Source: Alteromonadales bacterium alter-6D02
Lineage (GTDB): Bacteria > Pseudomonadota > Gammaproteobacteria > Enterobacterales > Psychrobiaceae
DNA length: 64,000 nt
Direction of reading: 5' to 3'
Assembly: GCA_002835545.1 (NCBI GenBank)
Contig: PIZK01000021.1
Span: 62,001-126,000, forward strand
Positions 26,801 to 38,073 of the stretch are shown here, one piece after another. Both the position numbers and the translations under genes were made by a program. The notes below the pieces were generated by a model, which saw only the letters and a list, made by a program, of their open reading frames with translations, did no database searches and was not told where the DNA came from. Every line of letters begins with the position of its first letter. Position 1 is the first letter of the stretch.

Positions 26801-28591
26801 TTAACCTATTGTCAGTAAAGCTTCGCCAACTGCAACAGCGTCACCTTCTTTTGTCATCACTTGAGCCACTGTTCCGCCAGTCACTGCACGTACTTCAGTT
26901 TCCATTTTCATTGCTTCAAGAATAATGACAACTTCACCAGCAACGACTTGCTGACCTGGCTGCACTAGCACTTTAAAGATATTACCAGCGAGTGGAGCTA
27001 CTAATGGCTCAGCACTTGTTGGCGCTGCCGCTGGTGCAGGAGTTGCTGAAATTGGTGTTGCTGAACCACTCACAGGAGTGATTTCACTGATTTCACCGCC
27101 TGCTGCAACATCGACTTGATAAACTTGACCATTAACACGAACACTGTAAGTTTCTGCACCACCAGATGCTGCTGGAGTAGACGGAGCAGGTGCTGCAACT
27201 TCGTTGTCTGGATGCGGTTCAAACGCATCAGGGTTATTTCTATTCTCTAAGAATTTAAGTCCGATCTGAGGGAACAGTGCATAAGTTAATACATCATCCT
27301 CGACATTCTCACTTAACTGAATGTTTTTCTCTTTGGCTAAAGCAATTAACTCTTCACTTAACTGTTTAAACTCATCATCAATTAAATCCGCAGGACGACA
27401 AGTAATTTCTTCTGCACCATCAAGAACACGAGCTTGTAATTCAGCATTTTTAGGCGCTGCTGTTGCACCGTACTCACCTTTTAGTACGCCAGCTGTCTCT
27501 TTAGAGATGCTCTTATAACGCTCACCGGTCAATACGTTTAATACCGCTTGTGTTCCAACGATTTGCGAGGTTGGTGTCACTAGTGGAATAAAGCCAAGAT
27601 CTTCACGTACTTTCGGGATTTCCAAAAGAACCTCATCCATCTTGTCGCCTGCGCCCTGCTCTTTAAGCTGGTTTTCCATGTTAGTTAACATGCCACCAGG
27701 AACTTGCGCCAGTAAAATACGTGCATCAACACCACGTAGGCTACCTTCAAACTTTTCATACTTCTTACGCACAACACGGAAGTAGGCTGCGATTTCCTCT
27801 AACAGCTCTAAATCAAGGCCTGTGTCATATTCTGTACCTTGAGTCATTGCAACCACAGTTTCTGTCGCAGTATGACCATAAGTTGAACTCATTGACGAAC
27901 TTGCGGTATCTAACATATCAATATCAGCTTCAATCGCTTTTTGATAAGTCGCCGTTGATAGGCCCGTCGTTGCGTGACATTGCATGGTGATAGGTAGATC
28001 AACTGTCTTTTTAAGGCTCGTAATTAACTCATACGCATCAAACGGCTTTAATAGGCCCGCCATATCTTTAATACAAATTGAGTGAGACCCCATATCTTCA
28101 AGACGTTTAGCCATATCCAACCACATTTGTAGGTTGTGTACTGGGCTAGTCGTATAAGAAATTGTGCCTTGAGCATGTCCGCCAACGGCAACAACTGATT
28201 TAATGGCTGTTTCAAGATTGCGCACGTCATTCATTGCATCAAATACACGGAATACATCAACACCGTTCTTGTGCGCGCGCTCAACAAATTTAACTACAAC
28301 ATCATCAGCATAATGGCGATAGCCTAATAAGTTTTGGCCGCGTAGCAGCATTTGTTGTGGGGTATTTGGCATCGCTTTCTTTAACTCACGAATTCTATGC
28401 CAAGGATCTTCGCCTAAGTATCGAATACAAGAGTCGAAGGTAGCTCCGCCCCATGTTTCTAAAGACCAAAAGCCAACTTTATCTAGTTTATCGGCAATAG
28501 GTAACATATCTTCGAGACGGAAACGGGTCGCCAATAAAGACTGATGAGCATCTCTTAAAACCACATCGGTCAGGGCAAGACGTTTAGACAT
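26801..28591 (-). CDS. oadA: Oxaloacetate decarboxylase alpha subunit
   Basis: Cytoplasmic biotin-dependent carboxyltransferase of 596 residues. The N-terminal TIM-barrel domain opens with [15 protein letters not shown] (metal and substrate site). A PYC_OADA-type middle domain is followed by an alanine/proline-rich linker (about 455-525). The C-terminal biotinyl domain has EAMKMET, with biotinylated K562. It transfers carboxyl from oxaloacetate to biotin, forming pyruvate. oadG lies 35 bp upstream and oadB 9 bp downstream. It is full length. Confidence 0.97.
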   Translation of the reverse strand: MSKRLALTDVVLRDAHQSLLATRFRLEDMLPIADKLDKVGFWSLETWGGATFDSCIRYLGEDPWHRIRELKKAMPNTPQQMLLRGQNLLGYRHYADDVVVKFVERAHKNGVDVFRVFDAMNDVRNLETAIKSVVAVGGHAQGTISYTTSPVHNLQMWLDMAKRLEDMGSHSICIKDMAGLLKPFDAYELITSLKKTVDLPITMQCHATTGLSTATYQKAIEADIDMLDTASSSMSSTYGHTATETVVAMTQGTEYDTGLDLELLEEIAAYFRVVRKKYEKFEGSLRGVDARILLAQVPGGMLTNMENQLKEQGAGDKMDEVLLEIPKVREDLGFIPLVTPTSQIVGTQAVLNVLTGERYKSISKETAGVLKGEYGATAAPKNAELQARVLDGAEEITCRPADLIDDEFKQLSEELIALAKEKNIQLSENVEDDVLTYALFPQIGLKFLENRNNPDAFEPHPDNEVAAPAPSTPAASGGAETYSVRVNGQVYQVDVAAGGEISEITPVSGSATPISATPAPAAAPTSAEPLVAPLAGNIFKVLVQPGQQVVAGEVVIILEAMKMETEVRAVTGGTVAQVMTKEGDAVAVGEALLTIG

Positions 28592-28626
28592 AATAACTCC
28601 TAGTTACAAAATCTTATGCGAGTAAA

Positions 28627-28860
28627 TTATTCGCGCGATTGACGGTATTTGTGAACGGCAGCTGTAATAGCGGCAACCACATCAGGGTTGAGTGGATCAT
28701 TTGTATTTGTTGGTTTAGCTGGTGCAGGAACCACCTCTTCAGGGCAAAACTTAGCCAAAAGATTAATGGCGACAACGAGTAAACCAAGAAACACAAAGAC
28801 ACAAACCATTCCGAGCAACATGATATTTGCTGCGGTAGCTAGCGCTTGTGAAATATCCAT
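28627..28860 (-). CDS. oadG: Oxaloacetate decarboxylase gamma subunit
   Basis: 77 residues from the ATG at 28860, which has AGGTG 6-7 nt upstream. The open frame begins 16 codons earlier at 28908, but that portion is unlike the family. A single membrane helix (about 13-35, with LLGMVCVFVFLGLLVV) is followed by a proline-rich linker. The soluble tail ends near PDVVAAITAAVHKYR, a motif shared with OadG proteins. The subunit tethers alpha to beta. It is first in the oadGAB operon. Confidence 0.92.
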   Translation of the reverse strand: MDISQALATAANIMLLGMVCVFVFLGLLVVAINLLAKFCPEEVVPAPAKPTNTNDPLNPDVVAAITAAVHKYRQSRE

Positions 28861-29624
28861 AAAAACACCTACATTTGTTAATAAAGAAACAAGAATTAAA
28901 ACACTCAATTAAATATCAATTCACATAACACTAGACTTTAGTCACATAAAACGAATTAATATTCACAAAATCGAGATAAAAACTCTAATTTAACAAAAAC
29001 ACAACCTTTGCTGTACTTTGATGACACATTTATACCTGTGCTAAAAACAAGAATCAAGCAAAATTGGTAAGACAACTTACCCACCATAAAAAACAAATAA
29101 ATAAACTTTTAATTTCAACAACTTAAGAAAGGCAGAAATAAAAAAGCATACTTTATGCTTACTTTTTGTTCACAAATATAAAAGCGAGATCACCCCACAC
29201 AAAGTTTACGCATAGGTAAACTTCAAGAGTTAAAGTTTATAAAAACAAAAAAGAACAACTGTTAAAAAACAATAAGCTAGAGCAAGAAAGGCACTGTGAA
29301 TTAAAACTAAAGCATCAAGGTTCGAAACCATCAACACCGCGAAAAGTTTACCTCCACGTAAACAATGATGATTTTTTTGTAAGCTAAAAAAGACAAAAAA
29401 CTTAACCAAAATAATAAAAAAGTTTCTTTTTTAACAAAAACACAAAAACATATACTTCTTTAACTGGTTTTTTATTAACAATCTGAAGGGGGTCGAAAGT
29501 GGAACAATAGAAAAAGCTATTCATCAGGCAGGCTGAAAGCGATGAGCATGTTGAAAAGCGTTTTAAATGATAGCAGCCCCTCTTAGAAGCTGGAAATGAA
29601 GTGGCGTAATGAGTTTTTTAACTT
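28861..29624. other. Long AT-rich intergenic region upstream of oadG
   Basis: Some 760 bp without a credible gene. It is very A-rich and includes a hairpin AAGCATA-ctt-TATGCTT at 29144-29160. GTTTAC/GTAAAC inverted pairs near 29207-29223 and 29347-29367 are also present. It presumably holds the oadGAB promoter; I could not fix one. A small RNA cannot be excluded. Confidence 0.4.
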
Positions 29625-29765
29625 ATACCAACCCCGTTAATTAAGTGGCCAGTTTGTAACGGGTTAGAGTGCAGACTATTAATGAGATTACTTTTAAATC
29701 TAGCGTCTTGTTTACGCGTATTTTGTAAAGATGCGGTAAGGTGACTTAACTAATGAAATAGGTAT
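29625..29765. repeat. MITE-like element, copy 2 (ATACCAA ends)
   Basis: 141 bp from ATACCAACCCCGTTAATTAAG at the left to the inverse CTTAACTAATGAAATAGGTAT at the right; the two ends pair imperfectly over about 20 bp. It resembles the element at 5889-6111 in its ends, while the interior differs strongly. No ORF. Lies 166 bp from the tRNA-Arg cluster. Confidence 0.45.
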
Positions 29766-29930
29766 AAAGTTTAATGATTAATTGAGTGAGGCTTAACAGA
29801 GTTAATATATGCAACACATGAAAAGTTTTAATAGTTATCGTACGAAAGTAACGAGACAAATTAACGATATCTTTTTAAGGTATAGGATTTTTATTTTTTG
29901 AAGGTGTTTAGATACTTAGAAAAGAAAATA

Positions 29931-30007
29931 TGGCGCGCATGGAAGGAGTCGAACCTCCGACCGCCTGGTTCGTAGCCAGGTACTCTATCCAGCTGAGCTA
30001 CATGCGC
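29931..30007 (-). tRNA. tRNA-Arg (ACG), copy 3 of operon
   Basis: 77-nt cloverleaf, acceptor GCGCATG, anticodon loop CTACGAA (ACG), T-arm GGAGGTTCGACTCC, CCA encoded. Identical in sequence to the two upstream copies. Last gene of the Ser-Arg-Arg-Arg operon read on the minus strand. Confidence 0.97.
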
Positions 30008-30027
30008 GCAACAATTTCAAAATAGGA

Positions 30028-30104
30028 TGGCGCGCATGGAAGGAGTCGAACCTCCGACCGCCTGGTTCGTAGCCAGGTACTCTATCCAGCTGAGCTACAT
30101 GCGC
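30028..30104 (-). tRNA. tRNA-Arg (ACG), copy 2 of operon
   Basis: Identical 77-nt sequence to the flanking copies, anticodon ACG, CCA encoded. Separated by 20 bp from copy 3 and 63 bp from copy 1; the spacers are unrelated beyond a few bases. Confidence 0.97.
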
Positions 30105-30167
30105 GTATCTTATTTCTAACAACGAATTACATATCGTCCCATTCATTATAATAAAAAAATTAAAAAG

Positions 30168-30244
30168 TGGCGCGCATGGAAGGAGTCGAACCTCCGACCG
30201 CCTGGTTCGTAGCCAGGTACTCTATCCAGCTGAGCTACATGCGC
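30168..30244 (-). tRNA. tRNA-Arg (ACG), copy 1 of operon
   Basis: 77-nt cloverleaf with anticodon ACG and encoded CCA, 35 bp after tRNA-Ser. The serV-argVYZQ order next to csrA and alaS is the same as in E. coli. Confidence 0.97.
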
Positions 30245-30279
30245 ACTTTAATACCTTTCAATTTACTTAAATAAGTAAA

Positions 30280-30371
30280 TGGCGGAGAAGGAGGGATTCG
30301 AACCCTCGATGGGAGTTAAAGCCCATACTCCCTTAGCAGGGGAGCGCCTTCGGCCACTCGGCCACCTCTCC
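30280..30371 (-). tRNA. tRNA-Ser (GCT)
   Basis: 92-nt class II tRNA with a long variable arm, anticodon stem CTCCC/GGGAG around loop CTGCTAA (GCT), acceptor GGAGAGG and encoded CCA. First gene of the operon, as serV in E. coli. Confidence 0.97.
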
Positions 30372-30383
30372 GGTATGCGGCGT

Positions 30384-30411
30384 ATAATACTGGGTAGCAG
30401 AAATAAGTCAA
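30384..30411 (-). promoter_or_regulatory. Promoter of the tRNA-Ser/Arg operon
   Basis: On the minus strand TTGACT (-35) and TATTAT (-10) are spaced 16 nt, followed by a GC-rich ACGCCGCA discriminator a few bases before the tRNA-Ser 5' end. The GC-rich discriminator fits stringently controlled stable-RNA promoters. Confidence 0.75.
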
Positions 30412-30800
30412 ACAGTTTTTTCATACTTATTTACCCTTTGCATCCTTTTTAAGCAACACGCTCAATAAATAGTTCATATTAGGCATTTTAATTAGGGAAT
30501 TGCGTTTCACAATCGCAATAAGGTATTTTTAACGATGAATGTACCGAGTTCAGTATCAATCATTTGATTCCCTAGATTGATACTCTGGCGTTAAAAACAA
30601 AGGCCACAAGCATTCTAAATGCGCTTTTAAACTTAAGGACGGAAGCAATAAACACCTAAATGTTCATTGTAAAAATAAAATAGGTGATTAGGTTTAGGTC
30701 TGAGAATTCGACAGAGCAGTAGAATAAAGAAAGAGTAGATATGAAAGAGAGGGAAAAGTGTGGAAACAAGAATGTTTCCACAGAACATCAAACTAACCAA
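30412..30800. other. Intergenic region between tRNA-Ser and csrA
   Basis: About 390 bp. Contains no ORF that I would defend and no strong hairpin terminator for csrA. Read-through from csrA towards the tRNAs is therefore possible, though the tRNA operon has its own promoter at 30384-30411. Confidence 0.4.
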
Positions 30801-30989
30801 CTATAAGCCAGTTTCTCCTGATGTTTTTTCTTGCTGAATACGCTGATAGATTTCTTCACGATGAACAGCAACTTCTTTAGGCGCGTTAACACCAATACGT
30901 ACTTGATTACCTTTAACACCTAAAACGGTAACAGTAACTTCATCACCAACCATTAAAGTTTCACCGACACGGCGAGTTAAAATTAACAT
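30801..30989 (-). CDS. csrA: Carbon storage regulator, RNA-binding protein
   Basis: 62-residue post-transcriptional regulator that binds GGA motifs in mRNA leaders and adjusts carbon flow, motility and biofilm. The sequence opens [20 protein letters not shown] and retains the RNA-contact residues L4 and R44 (in [10 protein letters not shown]), giving a canonical CsrA dimer. Same length class as E. coli (61). AGGAG lies before the ATG. It sits between alaS and the tRNA-Ser/Arg operon, as in E. coli. CsrA partner RNAs were not found in the window. Confidence 0.98.
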   Translation of the reverse strand: MLILTRRVGETLMVGDEVTVTVLGVKGNQVRIGVNAPKEVAVHREEIYQRIQQEKTSGETGL

Positions 30990-31165
30990 AACTTACTCCT
31001 GTAACTAAAAATCCGATTGACCCCGGGTTAAAAAACAAGCGAATTATATAGACTCACTTGCGTAAATTATATATTAAATAGTTAATCTTTGATGCTTTAT
31101 TTGAAATATTACACTGCCATCACACAATAAGATCACAATAAATACCTAATTAACAATTTACATAC

Positions 31166-31192
31166 AAAAATGCCAACGTGATGTTGGCATTC
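31166..31192 (-). terminator. Rho-independent terminator after alaS
   Basis: Stem AATGCCAAC / GTTGGCATT with 5-nt loop followed by a T-run on the minus strand, about 30 nt past the alaS stop. Confidence 0.88.
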
Positions 31193-31221
31193 AGATTCGG
31201 TTTATTGCAAAAAAAACTAAA

Positions 31222-33825
31222 TTACAGTTTATCTGCTAACCATTGCTCTACGCTTGCCATTGCTTGCGGTAACGCAGCAACATCTGAGCCACCAGCCATA
31301 GCCATATCAGGGCGACCACCGCCTTTACCACCGACTTGGGTAGCAACCACGTTCACCAATTCACCTGCTTTGACTTTACCTGTTAAGTCCTTTGTAACAC
31401 CAGCAATTAAACTAATTTTGGCACCATCAACAACTGCTGCCATAACAATACCACTGCCTAGTTTATTTTTAAGCTCATCAACAGAGCCTCGCAGTGTTTT
31501 ACTATCAACGCCGTCCAGTTGCGCAATAAGAACTTTAATGCCATTTATTTCGATCACATTATCTAACAAGTTTGCGCCTTGCTGACTAGCAAGCTGTGCC
31601 TTAAGCTCATTAACTAATTTATCTAATTGACGGTTCTTTTCAACTAACTGCTGAGACTTTTCAATTAAGTTGCTACTGTCAGTTTTCAATACCGACGCAG
31701 TGGTGCTTAACTGATTCTCTAACATTTGCATATGCTCGATTGCATAGCTGCCTGTTACAGCTTCAATACGACGTACGCCAGCAGCAATACCTGCTTCAGA
31801 GACAATTTTAAATAAACCAATGTCACCTGTATTTGTGACATGCGTACCACCACATAGTTCAACCGATAATGGCCCCATACTAACAACGCGAACATCGTTA
31901 TCGTACTTTTCACCAAATAATGCCATCGCACCAGCAGATTTCGCTTGTTCTAGGTCCATCAACTGAGTTTCTACAGCAGCATTTTGACGAATATAGTCAT
32001 TAACCATTCGCTCAACTTCCATTAACTGATCAGCTGTGACACCTTCAAAGTGAGAGAAGTCAAAACGCAGCTTATCAGCTTCTACTAGAGATCCTTTCTG
32101 AGTAACATGTTCGCCAAGTTCACGACGAAGTACTGCATGTAAGATATGCGTAACAGAATGATTTAATGCAATGTCGTTACGACGCTTATGGTTAATTTCA
32201 GCGTTAGCTTTATCATTAATACTAACAGTACCTGAGATAACAACACCAACATGGCCAAATACTGAACCAATTTTAGTGGTGTCTTCAACTTTGAATACGC
32301 CATTTGATGTGGTGATGGTACCAGTATCGCCAACCTGACCACCTGACTCTGCATAAAATGCTGATTGATCTAATACCACAATTGCGCGTTGATCTTGAAC
32401 TAACTCACTTACTTCTTCGCCATCAACGACTAAAGCTGTTACAAGCGCATCATTGGTCTGCTCTTCGTAGCCTAAGAACTGTGTTTCACCTTCAAGCTTT
32501 AACTGCTCATTATAATCAACAGCAAAGTTACTCGCTTTTTGTGCTCGCTGACGCTGAGCTGCCATCGCACTCTCAAAACCAGCTTGATCGATCTCTAGGT
32601 CACGTTCACGAGCGATATCCGCCGTCAGATCTGCCGGGAAGCCGTAAGTGTCATATAATTTAAACACTAACTCACCATCAATCACTTTACCCTGCTGCTT
32701 TTCTAATGCTTCATCAAGAATCATCAAGCCACGATCAAGCGTACGAGCAAACTGCTCTTCTTCAGCTTTTAATAATTTGGTAATAATTCCTTTATTCTTT
32801 TCAAGCTCTGGGTAGGCTTGACCCATTTGAACAATTAATTCGTCCAACAATTGATAGAAAAATAAGCCTTTCGCACCTAAGCTATTACCGTGTCGTACCG
32901 CACGGCGAATAATACGTCGTAATACATACCCGCGCCCTTCATTCGACGGCATAACTCCATCAGCAATAAGGAAAGAACATGAACGGATATGATCGGCAAT
33001 AACTCGTAACGATTTATTGTCTAAATCATTAGTACCGATAATCTTTGCAGCAGCTTTAATTAAGCCTTGAAAAATATCAATTTCATAGTTTGAGTGAACA
33101 CCTTGCATAATGGCAGCAATTCGCTCAAGACCCATACCTGTGTCAACAGACGGTTTTGGTAGATCTTCCATTGTTCCGTCGGCCTGACGGTTGAACTGCA
33201 TAAATACTAAGTTCCAAATCTCAATGTAACGATCACCATCCTCTTCTGGTGTACCAGGTGGACCACCTGCAACACCTTCACCGTGATCAAAGAAAATTTC
33301 AGTACAAGGTCCACAAGGACCTGTGTCTCCCATAGACCAGAAATTATCTTTAGCGCCAATGCGCGATAGGCAATCAGGGTTTACACCGATTTCGTTTAAC
33401 CAAATCTCTTCAGCTTCACGATCTTCTTCAAAAACTGTCACCCATAATTTTTCTTTTGGTAACTTTAATTCTTCTGTTAAAAAGTGCCACGCAAATTTGA
33501 TCGCTTCACGTTTAAAGTAATCACCGAAACTAAAATTACCTAGCATTTCAAAAAATGTATGGTGACGTGCTGTATAGCCAACGTTTTCTAAATCATTGTG
33601 CTTACCACCAGCACGAACACAGCGCTGCGATGAAGTAGCTCGGTTGTAAGCACGCTTATCAGTGCCAATAAAGACATCTTTAAATGGCACCATGCCAGCG
33701 TTAGTAAATAATAATGTGGCATCATTGCCCGGGATTAATGAGCTACTAGCCACAACCTGGTGTTGTTGCTGTTGATAATAAGCTAAAAATGCATCTCTAA
33801 TTTCAGCAGTCGACATGTGCATCAT
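31222..33825 (-). CDS. alaS: Alanyl-tRNA synthetase
   Basis: Class II aminoacyl-tRNA synthetase of 867 residues (E. coli 876) with all expected parts. The catalytic domain begins [20 protein letters not shown] and contains [17 protein letters not shown]. An editing domain with the zinc-type HSVTHILH and CGGTH motifs follows, then the C-terminal C-Ala region ending in the glycine-rich [16 protein letters not shown]. Start at 33825 has AGGA 5 nt upstream; a second ATG directly follows. Located between csrA and recA; recX, found there in E. coli, is absent from this gap. Confidence 0.98.
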   Translation of the reverse strand: MMHMSTAEIRDAFLAYYQQQQHQVVASSSLIPGNDATLLFTNAGMVPFKDVFIGTDKRAYNRATSSQRCVRAGGKHNDLENVGYTARHHTFFEMLGNFSFGDYFKREAIKFAWHFLTEELKLPKEKLWVTVFEEDREAEEIWLNEIGVNPDCLSRIGAKDNFWSMGDTGPCGPCTEIFFDHGEGVAGGPPGTPEEDGDRYIEIWNLVFMQFNRQADGTMEDLPKPSVDTGMGLERIAAIMQGVHSNYEIDIFQGLIKAAAKIIGTNDLDNKSLRVIADHIRSCSFLIADGVMPSNEGRGYVLRRIIRRAVRHGNSLGAKGLFFYQLLDELIVQMGQAYPELEKNKGIITKLLKAEEEQFARTLDRGLMILDEALEKQQGKVIDGELVFKLYDTYGFPADLTADIARERDLEIDQAGFESAMAAQRQRAQKASNFAVDYNEQLKLEGETQFLGYEEQTNDALVTALVVDGEEVSELVQDQRAIVVLDQSAFYAESGGQVGDTGTITTSNGVFKVEDTTKIGSVFGHVGVVISGTVSINDKANAEINHKRRNDIALNHSVTHILHAVLRRELGEHVTQKGSLVEADKLRFDFSHFEGVTADQLMEVERMVNDYIRQNAAVETQLMDLEQAKSAGAMALFGEKYDNDVRVVSMGPLSVELCGGTHVTNTGDIGLFKIVSEAGIAAGVRRIEAVTGSYAIEHMQMLENQLSTTASVLKTDSSNLIEKSQQLVEKNRQLDKLVNELKAQLASQQGANLLDNVIEINGIKVLIAQLDGVDSKTLRGSVDELKNKLGSGIVMAAVVDGAKISLIAGVTKDLTGKVKAGELVNVVATQVGGKGGGRPDMAMAGGSDVAALPQAMASVEQWLADKL

Positions 33826-34068
33826 AAGGTTCCTACTTGGTAACTTAATCTAAAAAATATGGCGTATTATACGTCTACAAACAGGCATTGAGCCAGCTTA
33901 TCGCTTAAAAAGCTAGTTTTAATCAATATCAAGTTAAAAAATAGGTATAAAGAGGGAGTTTTATAAGAGTAATTTGATTATAAAAAGGATTGGGATAAAT
34001 TTTAATGCAATGGTTATTAGTTTCAAACAGACTGCGTCATCGTTAATTTTCAAGTTATTCTATTATGC

Positions 34069-34096
34069 AAAAAAATAGCAACCTTATGGTTGCTAT
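34069..34096 (-). terminator. Rho-independent terminator after recA
   Basis: Stem ATAGCAACC / GGTTGCTAT with a 4-nt loop and seven T on the minus strand, 18 nt after the recA stop. Confidence 0.9.
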
Positions 34097-34113
34097 CTTA
34101 ATAGGATGATTAC

Positions 34114-35148
34114 TTACTCTTCTGGTTGAGCAAGCGGCTCTTCATCAGGCTCATCCGTTGGCTTAATTAACAAGGCGTCACGTAATTTTGTTTCGATTTC
34201 GCCTGTTACTTCAGGGTTATCTTTTAAGAAGTTAATGCTGTTCGCTTTACCTTGGCCAATTTTACTGCCTTTATAGCTATACCAAGCACCGGCTTTTTCA
34301 ACAAGCTTCTCTTTCACACCCCAATCGATTAACTCACCATATTTAGAGGTGCCTTCACCGTATAGGATTTGGAACTCAGCTTGCTTAAATGGTGGCGATA
34401 CTTTATTTTTAACTACTTTAACACGCGTTTCATTACCAACGATCTCATCGCCATTTTTAACCGCACCAATACGACGGATATCTAAACGCACCGAAGCGTA
34501 AAACTTAAGCGCATTACCACCTGTCGTTGTTTCAGGATTACCAAACATCACACCAATCTTCATACGTATTTGGTTAATGAAAATACATAATGTGTTAGAG
34601 CGTTTGATGTTTGCTGTCAATTTACGTAAAGCCTGAGACATCAAACGTGCTTGCAAGCCCATATGAGAGTCACCCATATCGCCTTCAATCTCAGCTTTTG
34701 GTGTTAATGCGGCAACTGAATCGACGATAATCACATCAACAGCACCAGAGCGCGTTAACATATCAACAATTTCTAATGCCTGCTCACCAGTATCAGGTTG
34801 AGAAACTAATAGTTGATCGATATCAACACCTAGCTTAGTTGCATAAATAGGGTCTAATGCATGCTCAGCATCAACAAAGGCACACACTTTGCCTTTCTTT
34901 TGTGCTTCTGCGATAACTTGCAATGTTAATGTTGTTTTACCTGATGATTCTGGGCCGTAGATTTCAACAATACGTCCCATAGGCAAACCACCTATGCCTA
35001 AGGCAATATCTAAACCTAACGAACCCGTTGATACTGACTCGATATCTAAGGCGCGTGCATCGCCTAGACGCATAATAGAGCCTTTACCAAATTGTTTTTC
35101 GATCTGGCCTAATGCGGCGTCTAAAGCTTTAGTTTTGTTGCTGTCCAT
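34114..35148 (-). CDS. recA: Recombinase RecA
   Basis: DNA strand-exchange ATPase and SOS co-protease. The Walker [10 protein letters not shown] is at 65-73, with the family signature [16 protein letters not shown] and the L2-loop region [10 protein letters not shown]. The acidic tail ends [11 protein letters not shown] start at the ATG at 35148 (344 residues), with GGAG 7 nt upstream; an ATG four codons earlier has no ribosome site. A LexA box forms the spacer of its promoter at 35193-35220, and a strong terminator follows. alaS lies downstream on the same strand about 290 bp away. Confidence 0.99.
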   Translation of the reverse strand: MDSNKTKALDAALGQIEKQFGKGSIMRLGDARALDIESVSTGSLGLDIALGIGGLPMGRIVEIYGPESSGKTTLTLQVIAEAQKKGKVCAFVDAEHALDPIYATKLGVDIDQLLVSQPDTGEQALEIVDMLTRSGAVDVIIVDSVAALTPKAEIEGDMGDSHMGLQARLMSQALRKLTANIKRSNTLCIFINQIRMKIGVMFGNPETTTGGNALKFYASVRLDIRRIGAVKNGDEIVGNETRVKVVKNKVSPPFKQAEFQILYGEGTSKYGELIDWGVKEKLVEKAGAWYSYKGSKIGQGKANSINFLKDNPEVTGEIETKLRDALLIKPTDEPDEEPLAQPEE

Positions 35149-35192
35149 TAACGGCTCCATTGCATTAATCTAGTATAAAGTTGATGTCGATT

Positions 35193-35220
35193 AGTATACT
35201 GTACAATCATACAGTATCAA
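35193..35220 (-). promoter_or_regulatory. SOS-controlled recA promoter with LexA box
   Basis: The 20-mer TACTGTACAATCATACAGTA (35197-35216) matches the consensus CTGT-N8-ACAG. Read on the minus strand, the 16-nt spacer between -35 TTGATA and -10 TATACT is exactly the LexA core. E. coli recA has the same arrangement. It is 45 bp upstream of the recA start and about 140 bp from divergent mutS. Confidence 0.95.
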
Positions 35221-35359
35221 GTGTAATTTTAATTTTTTTTATTTGTTTTTGCTAAAAGCCTTTTCCAGTGGGATTTTAGATGAGTTTTTCTTTTGATCTT
35301 TTTATTAATCACGTATCCTTGCACAGTGTTTTAACCAGTAAATTATTTGAGTTTATTTT

Positions 35360-37939
35360 ATGACTGCCGCTACATCAAACAATGACACTTTTGCTAATCA
35401 CACGCCAATGATGCAACAGTATCTAACGATAAAAAGTCAACATCCCGACATTTTAGTTTTTTATCGTATGGGAGACTTTTATGAATTGTTTTTTGATGAT
35501 GCTAAGCGTGCCTCACAATTACTCGACATTTCTTTAACAGCCCGTGGTAAAAGTGGTGGCGCACCAATCCCAATGGCTGGCATTCCTTATCATGCTGCTG
35601 ATAATTATTTAGCCAAATTAGTCAACCTAGGCGAGTCAGTCGCATTATGTGAGCAAATTGGTGACCCCGCAACAAGTAAAGGGCCGGTCGAGCGTCAGGT
35701 AGTACGCATAGTCACTCCAGGCACCATTACAGATGAAGCATTATTAAATGATCATCAAGACAATATCGTTGCCAGTGTCTTTGAGCAAAAAGGTATTTTC
35801 GGCTTTGCCACCCTTGATGTAGCCAGTGGTGAATTTAATATCAGTGAATTAGAAACTACTGAGCAATTTGAGTCAGAACTCCATCGAACCAACCCGACTG
35901 AAATTCTATATCCTGAGCAGTGGGATAATTTAGCCTTAATTGAACAACGTAAAGGTTTACGTGCCTGCCCTCCTTGGGAATTCGATTTAAGCACGGCAAT
36001 TGATTTATTAAACCGTCAATTTAAAACGGACACCCTTTCGGGCTTTGGCGTTGAGTCAGCAAAAGTCGCACTGACTGCCGCCGGTTGTTTAATGCAATAT
36101 GTCAATGACACACAGCGCGTTGCATTACCACAGATTAGTCAAATCAAGTTAACCGATCACACTAATTGTATAATCTTAGATGCAGCCACACGTCGCAACC
36201 TCGAGCTCACGCGCAATATCGGGGGAGGTGTTGATAACACCTTGGTCTCTATACTCGATAAAACCGCAACAGCAATGGGTTCGCGCTTACTACAACGTTG
36301 GATTCATCAACCATCACGCGATCACCACCTGATTAGTCAGCGACTTAGTGCTGTGGGTTCATTTATTGAGCAACAAAATATCGAACCCATTCATCAAACA
36401 CTACGCAATGTTGGCGATATTGAACGTGTATTAGGCCGAATGGCATTACGCTCAGCGAGGCCACGTGACTTTGCAAAGTTACGCCACGCATTAATGCAGC
36501 TCCCAACACTACAAGAACTTTTGATTGAAAATAAAGACAATTTACGAATAAAACAACTGGCTAAAGAAATTAGCTTATATCCAGAGTTGGTCGCACTTTT
36601 ACAAGCAGCAGTTGTGGAAAACCCTCCAACATTAATTAGAGACGGTGGCGTAATTGCCCCTGGCTACCACGAAGAGCTTGATCAATGGCGCTCATTAAGC
36701 AAAGGGGCCACAGACTTTTTAGAGCAATTAGAGATTCGTGAGAGAGAAGCCACAGGACTGTCTTCACTTAAAGTTGGCTATAACAAAGTCCATGGCTATT
36801 TTATCGAAATCAGCAAGTCACAAGCAATGAATGCGCCTGAGGCATATATTCGTCGCCAGACATTGAAAAATAACGAGCGCTTTATTATTCCTGAATTAAA
36901 GGAACATGAAGATAAAGTACTCAGTAGTCAAGGCAAAGCATTAGCATTAGAAAAGCAACTTTACGAGCAGTTATTTGATCAATTAATGCCGTTGCTGGCG
37001 CAACTACAAAAGACTTCGACAGCACTTTCACAACTAGATGTTTTAACAAACTTTTCAGCGAGAGCTGAAGACTTAAATTACCACTGCCCGACATTTCATC
37101 AAGGTATTGGTATTGAGTTGAATGAAGCAAGGCACCCCGTAGTTGAACAAGTAATGAGTGCTCCATTTATCGCTAACCCAGTTAAATTAACAGACCAGCG
37201 TCAGATGCTTGTGATCACAGGCCCTAATATGGGCGGTAAATCTACATATATGCGTCAAACAGCATTAATTTGCCTGATGGCACACATTGGTTGTTACGTG
37301 CCCGCAAGCACAGCTCACCTTGGTAAAATTGATCGCATCTTTACCCGTATCGGCGCATCGGATGACTTGGCTAGTGGCCGTTCAACCTTTATGGTTGAGA
37401 TGACTGAAACAGCTAACATCCTTCATAATGCTACTGAACATAGTTTAGTATTAATGGATGAGATAGGCCGAGGGACCAGCACCTTTGACGGTTTATCACT
37501 CGCTTGGGCATCTGCTCATTACTTAGCAACCAAAGCGAACTCTCTAACACTTTTTGCGACCCATTACTTTGAGTTAACCCAGTTATCTGAACAATTGCCG
37601 CAACTCGTTAATGTTCATTTAGATGCTATTGAACATGGCGACGATATTGCCTTTTTACATCATGTTGAGGAAGGTGCAGCGAATAAAAGCTACGGTATTC
37701 AGGTTGCGAAGTTAGCTGGGATCCCAAAGGTCGTTACTCAAATAGCCAAAGCTAAACTAACCGAGCTTGAGTTAAATAGCCAATCACAGTCGAGTGACAA
37801 GCCAATTACAATACCTACTATTATTGAGGATAATCCTAATCAGGCAGTAGTCGACCAACTAGTCGAACTAGACCCTGACGACTTATCTCCGAAACAAGCG
37901 CTTGAGTTGGTGTATCAATTAAAAAACCAACTCAAATAA
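35360..37939 (+). CDS. mutS: DNA mismatch repair ATPase MutS
   Basis: Mismatch-recognition protein of 859 residues (E. coli 853). The N-terminal mismatch-binding domain has the F40-Y41-E42 motif (RMGDFYELF). Connector, lever and clamp domains follow. The ATPase has Walker [10 protein letters not shown] (621-629), then [18 protein letters not shown] and the ATHYFEL segment. The C-terminal dimerisation region ends [16 protein letters not shown]. Divergent from recA and convergent with rpoS. Ends in a clear terminator. Confidence 0.99.
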   Translation: MTAATSNNDTFANHTPMMQQYLTIKSQHPDILVFYRMGDFYELFFDDAKRASQLLDISLTARGKSGGAPIPMAGIPYHAADNYLAKLVNLGESVALCEQIGDPATSKGPVERQVVRIVTPGTITDEALLNDHQDNIVASVFEQKGIFGFATLDVASGEFNISELETTEQFESELHRTNPTEILYPEQWDNLALIEQRKGLRACPPWEFDLSTAIDLLNRQFKTDTLSGFGVESAKVALTAAGCLMQYVNDTQRVALPQISQIKLTDHTNCIILDAATRRNLELTRNIGGGVDNTLVSILDKTATAMGSRLLQRWIHQPSRDHHLISQRLSAVGSFIEQQNIEPIHQTLRNVGDIERVLGRMALRSARPRDFAKLRHALMQLPTLQELLIENKDNLRIKQLAKEISLYPELVALLQAAVVENPPTLIRDGGVIAPGYHEELDQWRSLSKGATDFLEQLEIREREATGLSSLKVGYNKVHGYFIEISKSQAMNAPEAYIRRQTLKNNERFIIPELKEHEDKVLSSQGKALALEKQLYEQLFDQLMPLLAQLQKTSTALSQLDVLTNFSARAEDLNYHCPTFHQGIGIELNEARHPVVEQVMSAPFIANPVKLTDQRQMLVITGPNMGGKSTYMRQTALICLMAHIGCYVPASTAHLGKIDRIFTRIGASDDLASGRSTFMVEMTETANILHNATEHSLVLMDEIGRGTSTFDGLSLAWASAHYLATKANSLTLFATHYFELTQLSEQLPQLVNVHLDAIEHGDDIAFLHHVEEGAANKSYGIQVAKLAGIPKVVTQIAKAKLTELELNSQSQSSDKPITIPTIIEDNPNQAVVDQLVELDPDDLSPKQALELVYQLKNQLK

Positions 37940-37941
37940 GC

Positions 37942-37979
37942 AAAAAAAAGAGTTGCTATCAATGATAACAACTCTTTTC
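37942..37979 (+). terminator. Terminator after mutS
   Basis: Stem AAGAGTTGCTATC / GATAACAACTCTT (one mismatch) followed by TTTT on the plus strand, beginning 3 nt after the mutS stop; the A-rich left flank could let it also act toward rpoS transcripts. Confidence 0.85.
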
Positions 37980-38073
37980 CTCAATGGCTTAGACTAGCCG
38001 ATTAAATCAATTTACGCCAAGACATCACATGACTGACCTAGCGTGCATAACTCAACATATCGATAATTGCACC

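Noticed and set aside
29931-30244. Direct repeats of ~77 bp as a mobile repeat
   Set aside because: They are three identical tRNA-Arg genes, as in the E. coli argVYZ operon.
31178-31585. 135-residue plus-strand ORF opposite alaS
   Set aside because: Fully contained in the reverse of alaS and its terminator, with low-complexity composition; a shadow ORF.
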